This document shows positions 1-6,211 of a stretch of DNA of 6,996 nucleotides, piece by piece. The notes beneath the pieces are model-generated. The model worked only from the letters and a program-made list of their open reading frames with translations. It did not search any database and was not told the DNA's origin. Source of the DNA: Chloroflexota bacterium (GTDB taxonomy: Bacteria; Chloroflexota; Dehalococcoidia; E44-bin15). Made by a program: the position numbers and the translations under genes. Numbering within the stretch: the stretch's first letter is position 1; each line of letters starts with the position of its first letter. The DNA is taken from positions 1-6,996 of the forward strand of contig JADFVG010000077.1 of NCBI GenBank assembly GCA_015222405.1, given 5' to 3'.

Positions 1-515
1 AGGAGCCCATTATCGCTCCTGCGCCAGCAGCCCCGACGAAGAAAGAGCCCGTTGTTGCTCCTGCGCCGGCAGCCAAGACGAAGAAGGAGCCCGTTATCGC
101 TCCTGCGCCGGCAGAGCCAAGAGAAATCGAAGCCTCTGTCGCCCCCGAAGCAGAAAAGGTGGAGCAGGCGGAAAAACCCTCCCCTGAAATCGAGCACCTC
201 CGCACTCGCTGGCGCGAGGTTGTGAATGCGGTAAAGGGGATGGGCTCAAAGGGTAACCTGGATGCCTATTTAAGAAGCGCCTGTGAGCCAGTGGCCCTGG
301 AGGGCGATACCCTAATCCTGGGCTTCTATTACGCCTTCCACAAGGAGAGGATCGAAGACCCCAAGTATCGCCACATGGTAGAGGAGAAGGTGAGCGAGGT
401 TTTGGGTACCCCATACAAAATACGCTGCCGCCTCGTCGGTCCCAAGAGTAAAGGGCACCTGGTAGAGGCTGCACTCCAGATGGGGGCCAAGATCGTCGAT
501 AGGGAGGAAGAATGA
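1..515 (+). CDS. dnaX: DNA polymerase III tau/gamma subunit, C-terminal part (5' end outside the window)
   Basis: This is the 3' end of the clamp-loader subunit that joins the replicative polymerase, clamp loader and helicase. The frame is open from position 3 to the TGA at 513-515, giving 170 visible residues with no start codon needed, because the gene enters from the left. Visible residues 1 to about 37 are a Pro/Ala/Lys linker built of 14-residue repeats (EPxxAPAPAxxTKK). A Glu-rich spacer follows. From about residue 62 there is a folded domain beginning EIEHLRTRW and running through GDTLILGFYYAFHKERI to the end, which resembles the C-terminal domain of long DnaX proteins. The AAA+ ATPase part would lie upstream. 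The stop overlaps the ybaB start (ATGA), and dnaX-ybaB is a classic bacterial pair, which supports the call. I see no obvious A6G-type slippery site in the visible part. Identity is inferred from domain style and context, since the catalytic part is missing. Confidence 0.85.
   Translation, partial: EPIIAPAPAAPTKKEPVVAPAPAAKTKKEPVIAPAPAEPREIEASVAPEAEKVEQAEKPSPEIEHLRTRWREVVNAVKGMGSKGNLDAYLRSACEPVALEGDTLILGFYYAFHKERIEDPKYRHMVEEKVSEVLGTPYKIRCRLVGPKSKGHLVEAALQMGAKIVDREEE
3..113 (+). repeat. 42-base in-frame tandem repeat in the dnaX linker
   Basis: Units lie at 3-44, 45-86 and a partial third at 87-113. By hand count, units 1 and 2 match at 35 of 42 bases, and units 2 and 3 match at 25 of the first 27. 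Each unit encodes 14 residues: EPIIAPAPAAPTKK, EPVVAPAPAAKTKK, then EPVIAPAPA before the pattern decays. The array starts at the window edge, so its full copy number is unknown. Repeat length is a multiple of three, so copy-number change by slippage would keep the reading frame and only alter the length of a flexible linker. Confidence 0.9.
501..509 (+). promoter_or_regulatory. Shine-Dalgarno of ybaB inside the dnaX end
   Basis: AGGGAGGAA, inside the last codons of dnaX, ends two bases before the ATG at 512; its GGAG core sits about five bases upstream. It supports the ATGA overlap start of ybaB. Confidence 0.6.
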
Positions 516-817
516 ACAGGGCTTTGATGCGTCAGGCTCAGCAGCTTCAGGCAAAACTGGAGAAGGCTCAAGAGGAGCTGGAGAGAACCACGGTGGAGGC
601 AAGCTCCGGCGGTGAGGCGGTAAGGGTGGTCATCACCGGAAGCCAGAAGGTGGAATCGGTGAAGATCTCGCCCGAGGTGGTCGATCCTGCCGAGGTCGAA
701 ATGCTGGAGGACCTGGTGCTCACTGCAGTGAACGAAGCGCTGAGGAAATCGCAGGAGATGGCCTCAAGCCGCCTGGGTAAAGTCACCGGCGGACTCAAGA
801 TACCGGGGCTCACCTGA
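512..817 (+). CDS. ybaB: YbaB/EbfC family nucleoid-associated protein
   Basis: A 101-residue protein of the YbaB/EbfC family, small dimeric DNA-binding proteins thought to act in nucleoid organisation, usually encoded between dnaX and recR. The N-terminal helix, residues 1 to about 29 (MNRALMRQAQQLQAKLEKAQ onwards), has the coiled-coil look of the family. A beta section follows, with the family-like stretch GEAVRVVITGSQKVESVKI at about 34-52, then EMLEDLVLTAVNEAL and a Gly-rich tail ending KVTGGLKIPGLT. Length is typical (about 100-115). The start is set by the ATGA overlap with dnaX and the AGGGAGG site just upstream. It is probably co-translated with dnaX. The next gene starts 25 bases downstream. 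Exact function in this organism is not shown by the sequence. Confidence 0.95.
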   Translation: MNRALMRQAQQLQAKLEKAQEELERTTVEASSGGEAVRVVITGSQKVESVKISPEVVDPAEVEMLEDLVLTAVNEALRKSQEMASSRLGKVTGGLKIPGLT

Positions 818-842
818 AAAGGGCAAAGGTCCAGCGAAGAAA

Positions 843-2111
843 ATGGCCAACACCGTTTCCGTTCCCCAGCTTTGCTGGTATGGGAATAGCGAACTCGAGC
901 TTGAGTTTCCCCCCTCGTGGGAGGTAAACACATGCCATATGCGGGGCCACGCCAGACCCCCGCTGAGCAAGAAGGAGATAGGGTCTGCCTTTGCCCGCCC
1001 CATCGGAACGAGCCCGATAAGGGAGCTTGCCGCGGGGAGGAAAGAGGTCGTCATCCTGTTTGACGATATGACCCGGCCCACCAGGGTGGCTGAGCTCTTG
1101 CCCTTCGTGCTGGAAGAGCTTGAGGCTGCCGCAGTCCCTGATGAGGGGATAAGGTTCATCGCCGCAATAGGGGCTCATGGGGCGCTGACACGACTCGATT
1201 TCAGCAAGAAGCTGGGCGAGGCGGTGCTCGACAGGTTTCCAGTCTATAATCACAATCCCTATGAGAACTGCACCTTCCTGGGAAAAACAAGCCAGGGGAC
1301 ACCTATCTCCATCAACAGCGAAGTAATGAACTGCGACCTGAAGATCGGCATCGGCTGCATTCTGCCCCACCCGCTCACCGGTTTCGGTGGCGGGGGGAAG
1401 ATCATCCTGCCCGGCGTGGCCTCCATTGATACCATAGCCGAGAACCACGGCGCCCTGCCCACGAGAACCCTCTCCCAGGGGCGGGACCCAGCAATGGGCA
1501 TGGGAAACTACGATAAGAACGTGCTTCACCTCGATTTCGCCGAGGCGGCAAGTATGGCCGGCCTCGACATCAAGATAGACGCCATAGTAAACATCCGGGG
1601 CGAAACCACCGCACTCTTCATTGGCGAGCCCGCCACCGCCCACGAGGAAGGCGTGGCCCTTGCCAGGGAGATATATGCCACCGAGGTGGCGGCAGGTAAT
1701 GACATCGCCGTGCTCAATACCTATGCCAAGGCCAACGAGGCAATGCTTGCCATGCCCCAGGCCACCTCGCTCTTGAGGGAGGATGGGGGCGATGTGGTCC
1801 TCATCGTCAATGCACCAGAGGGTCAGGTGCCCCACTACCTGTTGCGGAGCTTCGGCAAAAAGCTGGGGGGCAGGCTGTGGTCAGCGTCCACCTCCCTACC
1901 GCCGAGGGTGAGGCGGCTCATCATCCTCACCTCCTATATCGACCGGGCTGGCGTTGACTGGATAGGGCCGCCTGATTCCATCACCTGGGCCAAGACCTGG
2001 CCCCACGTCGTGGCCGAACTCAGGGCTACCTATGGCGACCACGCCAGGGTGGCAGTAGTCCCCGACGCCACCATCCAGTACTTCCCCCAGGGAAAGGAGA
2101 ACCAGAGTTGA
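843..2111 (+). CDS. LarA-like (DUF2088) protein, probable nickel-pincer-nucleotide enzyme of unknown substrate
   Basis: A 422-residue member of the lactate racemase (LarA) superfamily. The family uses a nickel-pincer nucleotide cofactor for hydride transfer at a hydroxy-acid carbon. Signatures in order are ILFDDMTRPT at 71-80 (D75 and R78 would match LarA D72 and R75), IGAHG at 109-113 (H112, like catalytic H108), and HPLTGFGGGGK at 176-186. H176 and K186 keep the ten-residue spacing of LarA catalytic H174 and cofactor-linked K184. H202 is 16 residues after K186, like nickel-ligand H200. In the C-terminal part, the place where LarA has lactate-binding Q295 and K298 appears to read AKANEAMLAMP (about 295-305) without an equivalent Gln/Lys pair. 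Lactate is therefore not a safe substrate call. No larB, larC or larE cofactor genes are in the window. The ATG at 843 has only a weak upstream AAAGG. The gene overlaps recR by four bases, so it is probably in the same transcript though metabolically unrelated. Confidence 0.85.
   Translation: MANTVSVPQLCWYGNSELELEFPPSWEVNTCHMRGHARPPLSKKEIGSAFARPIGTSPIRELAAGRKEVVILFDDMTRPTRVAELLPFVLEELEAAAVPDEGIRFIAAIGAHGALTRLDFSKKLGEAVLDRFPVYNHNPYENCTFLGKTSQGTPISINSEVMNCDLKIGIGCILPHPLTGFGGGGKIILPGVASIDTIAENHGALPTRTLSQGRDPAMGMGNYDKNVLHLDFAEAASMAGLDIKIDAIVNIRGETTALFIGEPATAHEEGVALAREIYATEVAAGNDIAVLNTYAKANEAMLAMPQATSLLREDGGDVVLIVNAPEGQVPHYLLRSFGKKLGGRLWSASTSLPPRVRRLIILTSYIDRAGVDWIGPPDSITWAKTWPHVVAELRATYGDHARVAVVPDATIQYFPQGKENQS
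2095..2099 (+). promoter_or_regulatory. Shine-Dalgarno that decides the TTG start of recR
   Basis: AGGAG lies eight bases before the TTG at 2108, inside the end of the LarA-like gene. With the TTGA stop/start overlap, it favours TTG at 2108 over the in-frame GTG at 2138. Confidence 0.55.
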
Positions 2112-2716
2112 GCACCTTCCCCCTACCCGCCCAGCCGGTGGCACGCCTCATCGAGGAGCTCAATAAGCTTCCCGGCATTGGCCCCAAGACTGCCCAGCGA
2201 CTGACCTACTTCCTGGTGCGCATGCCGGAGAAGGAGGCCCGCGCCTTAGCTGAGGCCATCCTGGCCGTAAAAGAGAAGATCATCCTTTGCTCCATATGCC
2301 ACAACATCACCGATTGCGACCCCTGCCTTATCTGCTGTGGGGAAGAGCGGGACAAGACCAAGATCTGCGTCGTCGAGGAGCCGCTGGATATCCTCGCCCT
2401 GGAGCGCACCAGGGAATACACGGGGCTATATCACGTGCTCCACGGGGTAATCTCCCCAATGGATGGCATTGGCCCTGACGACCTGAAGCTCAAGGAGCTG
2501 CTCAAGAGAGTTGAAGATGGAGGGGTGGAGGAGGTCATCTTAGCCACCAATCCCTCTCTCGAGGGGGAGGCGACGGCGATGTACATCCATCGGCTGCTCG
2601 CCCCCCTGGGAGTTCGAGTCACCCGCCTTGCCCGGGGGCTGCCCATGGGCGCCGACCTGGAATATGCCGATGAGGTCACCCTCACCCGTGCGCTTGAAGG
2701 CAGGCAGGAGATTTAG
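2108..2716 (+). CDS. recR: Recombination mediator protein RecR
   Basis: A 202-residue RecR, close to the usual 198-201. With RecO, and RecF where present, it loads RecA onto single-stranded gaps. It has the full domain order: a helix-hairpin-helix with LPGIGPKTAQR at 21-31, a Cys4 zinc finger (C61-x2-C64 and C73-x2-C76), then a Toprim domain from about residue 86 (ICVVEEP, with E90) through HGVISPMDGIGPDDL and ATNPSLEGEATA at 147-158. It ends in the conserved RLARGLPMGADLEY and the short tail GRQEI. Two extra cysteines (C70 and C77) sit in the zinc finger region. The start is TTG at 2108, overlapping the previous stop by four bases with AGGAG eight bases upstream. The in-frame GTG at 2138 would give a slightly shorter N terminus and cannot be excluded. 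Its functional partner recO lies 962 bases downstream, separated by one unrelated gene. Confidence 0.97.
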   Translation: MSTFPLPAQPVARLIEELNKLPGIGPKTAQRLTYFLVRMPEKEARALAEAILAVKEKIILCSICHNITDCDPCLICCGEERDKTKICVVEEPLDILALERTREYTGLYHVLHGVISPMDGIGPDDLKLKELLKRVEDGGVEEVILATNPSLEGEATAMYIHRLLAPLGVRVTRLARGLPMGADLEYADEVTLTRALEGRQEI

Positions 2717-2752
2717 GCTCGCCCCACGTTCGTCTATTAGGATGTTATAGGA

Positions 2753-3598
2753 ATGCCGAAAACGATAGTGTGCACCCACATTCCCTACGCCCTCATGTGG
2801 CAAGGTAAACTTGCACTTACAGATCAGCTTGGCCAAGTCATAGTTGACATTACGCGAGCCTACGTTGGTGAATCCAAGAACGTGGAGATGAAACACGACA
2901 GACTAGGTAGAGTCTCGTTCTCCAAAATGTTTATCGAATTTCCGCAGCGCGTAGAAGAAACTGAGATCGAAAACGCAACTTTGAGAGTAATCAACCGCAT
3001 AATTGACGTTTACCGGTATACCAAAGGTGAGTTTTTCCTGGAAAGAATTCCACGCACTGAGCTTAGACGTTTACAGATCATGACCAAGCTTGACAACGGA
3101 CAGCTAGACAGCGAGGTGATCATGCGTGAGCCACAAGGCGCGGGGGTAACCCTAGCACGCTTCGCTGATATACCTTCAGAGGCTGCACGAATCCTTGAGT
3201 CTGGTGATGAACTACCCGTTCACAGCATCCTTCTGCTTAATGCCCGCCGCGAACGATTCTTTGAAAACTACCGTTTAGCTATTGTCGAGGCCGAGACTGC
3301 CTTCGAGGTTTACGTGGACACAATCATTGTATCCCACTACCGCCGAGAAGGACTTTCCGAGGCTGAGATTACATCGAAGTTGGACGCTGGCCTAAAAAAC
3401 CTCTTAAAGGATCACATCCCAAAGGTATGCGGGGAGCACTTCGTTGGAACTGCAGAGCACTCCGATTGGGAAAAGAAGGCGTACCATAGACGAAATGCTG
3501 TGGTTCATGACGGAGCCAGTGCCGATTATCTGGGCGCTGAAGAAGCCATAAATTGTGTTGAGGCGGCGATCCGCTGGATGAGTTCGCGAGTCTCGTAG
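2753..3598 (+). CDS. Hypothetical protein with a C-terminal HEPN-like Rx4H signature
   Basis: I do not recognise this 281-residue protein as a named family. No signal peptide or membrane segment is evident. Residues 1 to about 155 look mixed and beta-rich and match nothing I know. Residues about 163-195 form a long helix (ARRERFFENYRLAIVEAETAFEVYV). The last 45 residues contain AYHRRNAVVHDG, with R247-N248-x3-H252, followed by a final helix AEEAINCVEAAIRWM. The order of an acidic AxxExxFE helix, then R-N-x3-H, then a terminal helix is typical of HEPN domains, many of which are RNases in toxin-antitoxin, abortive-infection or CRISPR effectors. Base composition is lower than its neighbours (two sampled lines 42% and 48% GC, one 60%, against about 60-63% in recR and the LarA-like gene). 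It uses many A/T-ending codons, and both flanks are small gaps in an otherwise packed operon. That suggests later acquisition. No MNT nucleotidyltransferase or other antitoxin partner is adjacent. ATG 2753 has a weak AGGA upstream. Confidence 0.75.
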   Translation: MPKTIVCTHIPYALMWQGKLALTDQLGQVIVDITRAYVGESKNVEMKHDRLGRVSFSKMFIEFPQRVEETEIENATLRVINRIIDVYRYTKGEFFLERIPRTELRRLQIMTKLDNGQLDSEVIMREPQGAGVTLARFADIPSEAARILESGDELPVHSILLLNARRERFFENYRLAIVEAETAFEVYVDTIIVSHYRREGLSEAEITSKLDAGLKNLLKDHIPKVCGEHFVGTAEHSDWEKKAYHRRNAVVHDGASADYLGAEEAINCVEAAIRWMSSRVS

Positions 3599-3678
3599 CA
3601 TCTTGCTTCACCCAAACGCTTCGCACTTCACAAAATCTAGAAGCGCCATAATCCCAGGACTGCCCCAGGGCGAAAAAA

Positions 3679-4443
3679 ATGACCACGCCAAAAGTCTATA
3701 AGACCGAAGCCATCGTGCTCAAGCGGATGAATCTGGGGGAGGCGGACAGGATCCTCACCCTCTACGGCCCCAACCTGGGCAAGTTCCGCGCTGTCGCCAA
3801 GGGGGTGCGCCGCCCCAAGAGCAAGATGGGGGGGCACCTGGAGCTTCTAACCCACAGCGCCCTGATGCTCGCCCGGGGAAAAAACCTGGACATCATCACC
3901 CAGTGCCAGACCATAGATAGCTTCCTCCCCCTCAGGGGCGACCTGTGGCGCACCACCACGGCCCTCTATGCCGCTGAGCTGGTGGATCAGTTCACCGCGG
4001 AACATGTAGAAAACCGCCCGCTCTATAAACTGCTCCTCAACACCCTGCTCTGGCTCTGCGAAGCACAGGACGTGGAGCTGACCCTTCGATACTTCGAGCT
4101 CAAGCTGCTCACCCATCTCGGCTATAAGCCACAGCTTCACCAGTGTGTGGGCTGCAACACACCCATTGAGCCGACAACCAATTTCTTCAGCTCAAGCGAC
4201 GGAGGGGTGCTTTGCCCCCAATGTCAGGGGAAGGAGCCTCTAGCCCGCCCCATCTCCGTCAACGCCCTAAAGGTGATGCGTTTCCTGGAGAAAAACGAAT
4301 ATCCCGCTGCCAGCAAGCTGAAGCTAGACGCCGAATTATCCCGGGAGCTTGAGCAACTGATGCGCCACTACATCAGATACCTGTTGGAGCGAGAGGTGAG
4401 GTCAGTGGAATTTCTCGACCGGCTGAGGAGAGAGCTAAGATAG
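3679..4443 (+). CDS. recO: DNA repair protein RecO
   Basis: A 254-residue RecO, of normal family length (about 240-260). It binds SSB and single-stranded DNA, anneals strands, and with RecR loads RecA. The N-terminal OB-fold covers residues about 5-80: YKTEAIVLKRMNLGEADRIL, then FRAVAKGVRRPKSKMGGHLE (36-55), which is the usual basic GxRRxxSK element. A helical C-terminal domain follows (WRTTTALYAAELVDQF, YFELKLLTHLGYKPQL). It contains a four-cysteine zinc site at C156, C159, C179 and C182, in the style common outside the gamma-proteobacteria. ATG 3679 follows CAGGG with eight bases of spacing. It ends one base before the stop of the convergent prenyl synthase gene. It returns to the GC-rich codon use of recR, unlike the gene between them. 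Confidence 0.96.
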   Translation: MTTPKVYKTEAIVLKRMNLGEADRILTLYGPNLGKFRAVAKGVRRPKSKMGGHLELLTHSALMLARGKNLDIITQCQTIDSFLPLRGDLWRTTTALYAAELVDQFTAEHVENRPLYKLLLNTLLWLCEAQDVELTLRYFELKLLTHLGYKPQLHQCVGCNTPIEPTTNFFSSSDGGVLCPQCQGKEPLARPISVNALKVMRFLEKNEYPAASKLKLDAELSRELEQLMRHYIRYLLEREVRSVEFLDRLRRELR

Positions 4444-4444
4444 C

Positions 4445-5413
4445 CTACTTGCGGCGCTCGATGACGAAGCGAGTAAGATCGAAGAGCGATTTTCGATAGG
4501 CATTCTGTGGCAAACCTTCCAGGGCGAGGCGAGCCTGAGCACAAAATTCGTCAGCAATTCGGTAGCACTCCTGAATAATATCTGAGCTGCGAATCATATC
4601 GATAACCCGCTCCACTGCCACCTTATCCCCCTTTTTCTGGACCATCTCCCTTATGGCGGGCTTGCCCTGGCGCTGTTCCACAAGCAGGATTGCGGGCAAG
4701 GTAATTGTCCCCTGAAGCAGGTCGTTTCCCACAGGCTTTCCCAGTTCCTCTTCCTCGCCGACGAAGTCAAGGATGTCGTCCACAATCTGGAACGCCATGC
4801 CCAGATTATGCCCGTAGGTTCTGAAGGCTTCTTCCTCTTCACCGGGTGCCTCGCCCAGGATTGCTGCCGACCGACTGGCTACAGAAAAGAGCGAGGCGGT
4901 CTTGCTTTCGATCTGCTTGTAATACTCCTGCTGCTCCATCCGCCAGTCATAGGCGCTCACGAACTGCCTCAGCTCCCCGCTGGACAGGTGCTTCAGCGTT
5001 TCGGCGAAGCTGCTCATCACCCTGAGGCTGCCAGTGCTGCAAGCCAGCTCCGACGCCTTGGCAAAAAGGTAGTCCCCCAAAAGAACAGCAGCCCCCTCCC
5101 CCCAAAGGCTATTTACCGTGGGCTTGCCGCGGCGCATCGCAGATTTGTCTATGGCATCATCCTGAACTAAGGTACCGGTATGGAAAAGCTCGACAGCAGC
5201 AGCCAAGGTAATCAGTCGCTCATGGTCGCAGCGGTAGAACTTGCCCACAAGAAGGGTCACGGCAGGGCGGATGCGCTTGCCCCCACTCTCCACAACATAT
5301 CTTAGCGGCTCCGCCATCCAGAGGAAATCGTCCCCACCCGTCCCTCTAAGGCTCTCCTCCACCTCAGCCATATCTTTTTGGATCGGTTCATAGATAACAG
5401 AAATGGGCAACAT
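4445..5413 (-). CDS. Long-chain (all-trans) polyprenyl diphosphate synthase
   Basis: A 322-residue class I polyprenyl synthase, which condenses isopentenyl diphosphate onto an allylic primer to give a quinone side chain or similar long prenyl chain. Signatures are GGKRIRP at 44-50, the first Asp-rich motif DDAID at 85-89 followed by RRGKPT, K171-T172, Q209 and the second Asp-rich motif DDILD at 212-216, then GKPVGNDLLQGTITLP at 225-240. Small residues (G80 and T81) at the five- and four-residue positions before the first DD argue for a long product rather than farnesyl or geranylgeranyl diphosphate, as expected for heptaprenyl, octaprenyl or similar enzymes. Residue 84 is Gln, where His is usual before DD. 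The ATG at 5413 sits behind a full GAGGAGGT site. It is the last gene of the metG-tatD group. Chain length and physiological product (menaquinone is likely) cannot be read from the sequence. Confidence 0.93.
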   Translation of the reverse strand: MLPISVIYEPIQKDMAEVEESLRGTGGDDFLWMAEPLRYVVESGGKRIRPAVTLLVGKFYRCDHERLITLAAAVELFHTGTLVQDDAIDKSAMRRGKPTVNSLWGEGAAVLLGDYLFAKASELACSTGSLRVMSSFAETLKHLSSGELRQFVSAYDWRMEQQEYYKQIESKTASLFSVASRSAAILGEAPGEEEEAFRTYGHNLGMAFQIVDDILDFVGEEEELGKPVGNDLLQGTITLPAILLVEQRQGKPAIREMVQKKGDKVAVERVIDMIRSSDIIQECYRIADEFCAQARLALEGLPQNAYRKSLFDLTRFVIERRK

Positions 5414-5416
5414 ATT

Positions 5417-5424
5417 ACCTCCTC
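5417..5424 (-). promoter_or_regulatory. Strong Shine-Dalgarno of the prenyl synthase, overlapping the tatD stop
   Basis: On the minus strand the sequence is GAGGAGGT followed by AAT and the ATG at 5413. The leading GA is also part of the tatD TGA stop (5423-5425), so ribosomes finishing tatD arrive on the next ribosome binding site. Confidence 0.75.
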
Positions 5425-6211
5425 AAAAAGCTTGAACGGGCAGCCGGAAAAGCCGAAGCGTATTTTGGGCGGTATTCTCAGCCACCTCATCAAGTGATAG
5501 CCCCCTGATCTGGCCGAGCCTCTCTGCCACTAAAGGCAAAAAAGCTGGCTCATTTCTTTTGCCCCGATAGGGAACAGGGGCGAGAAAGGGACAGTCGGTC
5601 TCGATGAGAAGACTGTCCAGGGGGATGTCACGGGCAATCTCCGCAGCATTAGAGGAAGGATAGGTAACCGGGCCAGCAAAGGAGATGAAGAAGCCCAGAG
5701 CAATATATCTTTCTGCCAGCTCCCTATCCCCGCTAAAGCAATGGAGCACTCCCACCGGATTGCCCCTTTGGCACCCCGCCCACTGGCTCAGGATAGCGAA
5801 CACCTCTTCCTGAGCATTGCGGCAGTGGATGATCACCGGCAGGTTCAGCCTCTGCGCCAATTCCAGTTGTTGCTCGAAGGCCTCGATCTGCGCCTCCCTG
5901 GGTGATAGATTGCGATAAAAGTCGAGCCCAATTTCCCCAATAGCCACCACCTCAGGCTCCTGAGAAAGCTGAGCCAATTTGTCCAGGTCGCCATCTTTCA
6001 TCTTGGCAGCGTTATGGGGATGAAAGCCAAGGGCAACAAAAACCCCGGCATATTTCTGGGCAAGCTTAAGGGAAGCGGCGCTCGATTCAAGGTCTAGGCC
6101 GGCGTTGATAATAAATCTTACCCCCGCCTCCGTGGCCCGAGCTATCACCTGATCACGGTCTTTATTGTAAATGCGGGCATCAATATGAGCATGCGAATCC
6201 ACAAGCAACAT
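5423..6211 (-). CDS. tatD: TatD family metal-dependent deoxyribonuclease
   Basis: A 262-residue TatD-type TIM-barrel hydrolase, of usual length (about 255-265), acting as a Mg-dependent DNase (3'-5' exonuclease) in repair or DNA degradation. All family metal ligands are visible: HAHID (H7 and H9) at the start, E93 in AIGEIGLDFY, H129 in VIIHCR, H157 in LHCFSG, and D206 in ETDCPFLAPVPYRG, with KRNEP after it. The ATG at 6211 overlaps the metG stop (TGATG), with GGAG five bases upstream on the minus strand, so translation is probably coupled to metG. A metG-tatD pairing is common in bacteria. The neighbour downstream is the prenyl synthase, nine bases away. Confidence 0.97.
   Translation of the reverse strand: MLLVDSHAHIDARIYNKDRDQVIARATEAGVRFIINAGLDLESSAASLKLAQKYAGVFVALGFHPHNAAKMKDGDLDKLAQLSQEPEVVAIGEIGLDFYRNLSPREAQIEAFEQQLELAQRLNLPVIIHCRNAQEEVFAILSQWAGCQRGNPVGVLHCFSGDRELAERYIALGFFISFAGPVTYPSSNAAEIARDIPLDSLLIETDCPFLAPVPYRGKRNEPAFLPLVAERLGQIRGLSLDEVAENTAQNTLRLFRLPVQAF

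Noticed and set aside
150..165. Possible programmed frameshift site in dnaX (GAAAAGG)
   Set aside because: The A-run is short and not in the A-AAA-AAG register, with no clear downstream stem. It also lies well past where gamma-forming frameshifts usually occur.
810..1835. Long open frame on the minus strand (about 340 codons) opposite the LarA-like gene
   Set aside because: The plus-strand frame carries unmistakable LarA motifs. The antisense frame gives a His/Gly-rich sequence with no recognisable domain, as expected from GC-rich codon bias, and has no sensible operon context.
2753..3598. HEPN-MNT toxin-antitoxin module
   Set aside because: No nucleotidyltransferase or other small antitoxin frame lies next to the gene. 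Both neighbours are RecR and RecO.
3617..3645. Inverted repeat CGCTTC / GAAGCG in the gap before recO
   Set aside because: Six base pairs with a 17-base loop and no T-run. It is too weak to call a terminator, and such short repeats are expected by chance.
2721..3667. GCCCCA present near both edges of the low-GC insert (2721-2726 and 3662-3667), a possible target-site duplication
   Set aside because: Six GC-rich bases recur often in this sequence. There are no terminal inverted repeats and no transposase.
3662..3678. GCCC-CA-GGGC followed by an A-run as a minus-strand terminator
   Set aside because: The stem is four base pairs with a two-base loop, and on the minus strand the T-run would precede the stem. 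AGGG here is better explained as the recO ribosome binding site.
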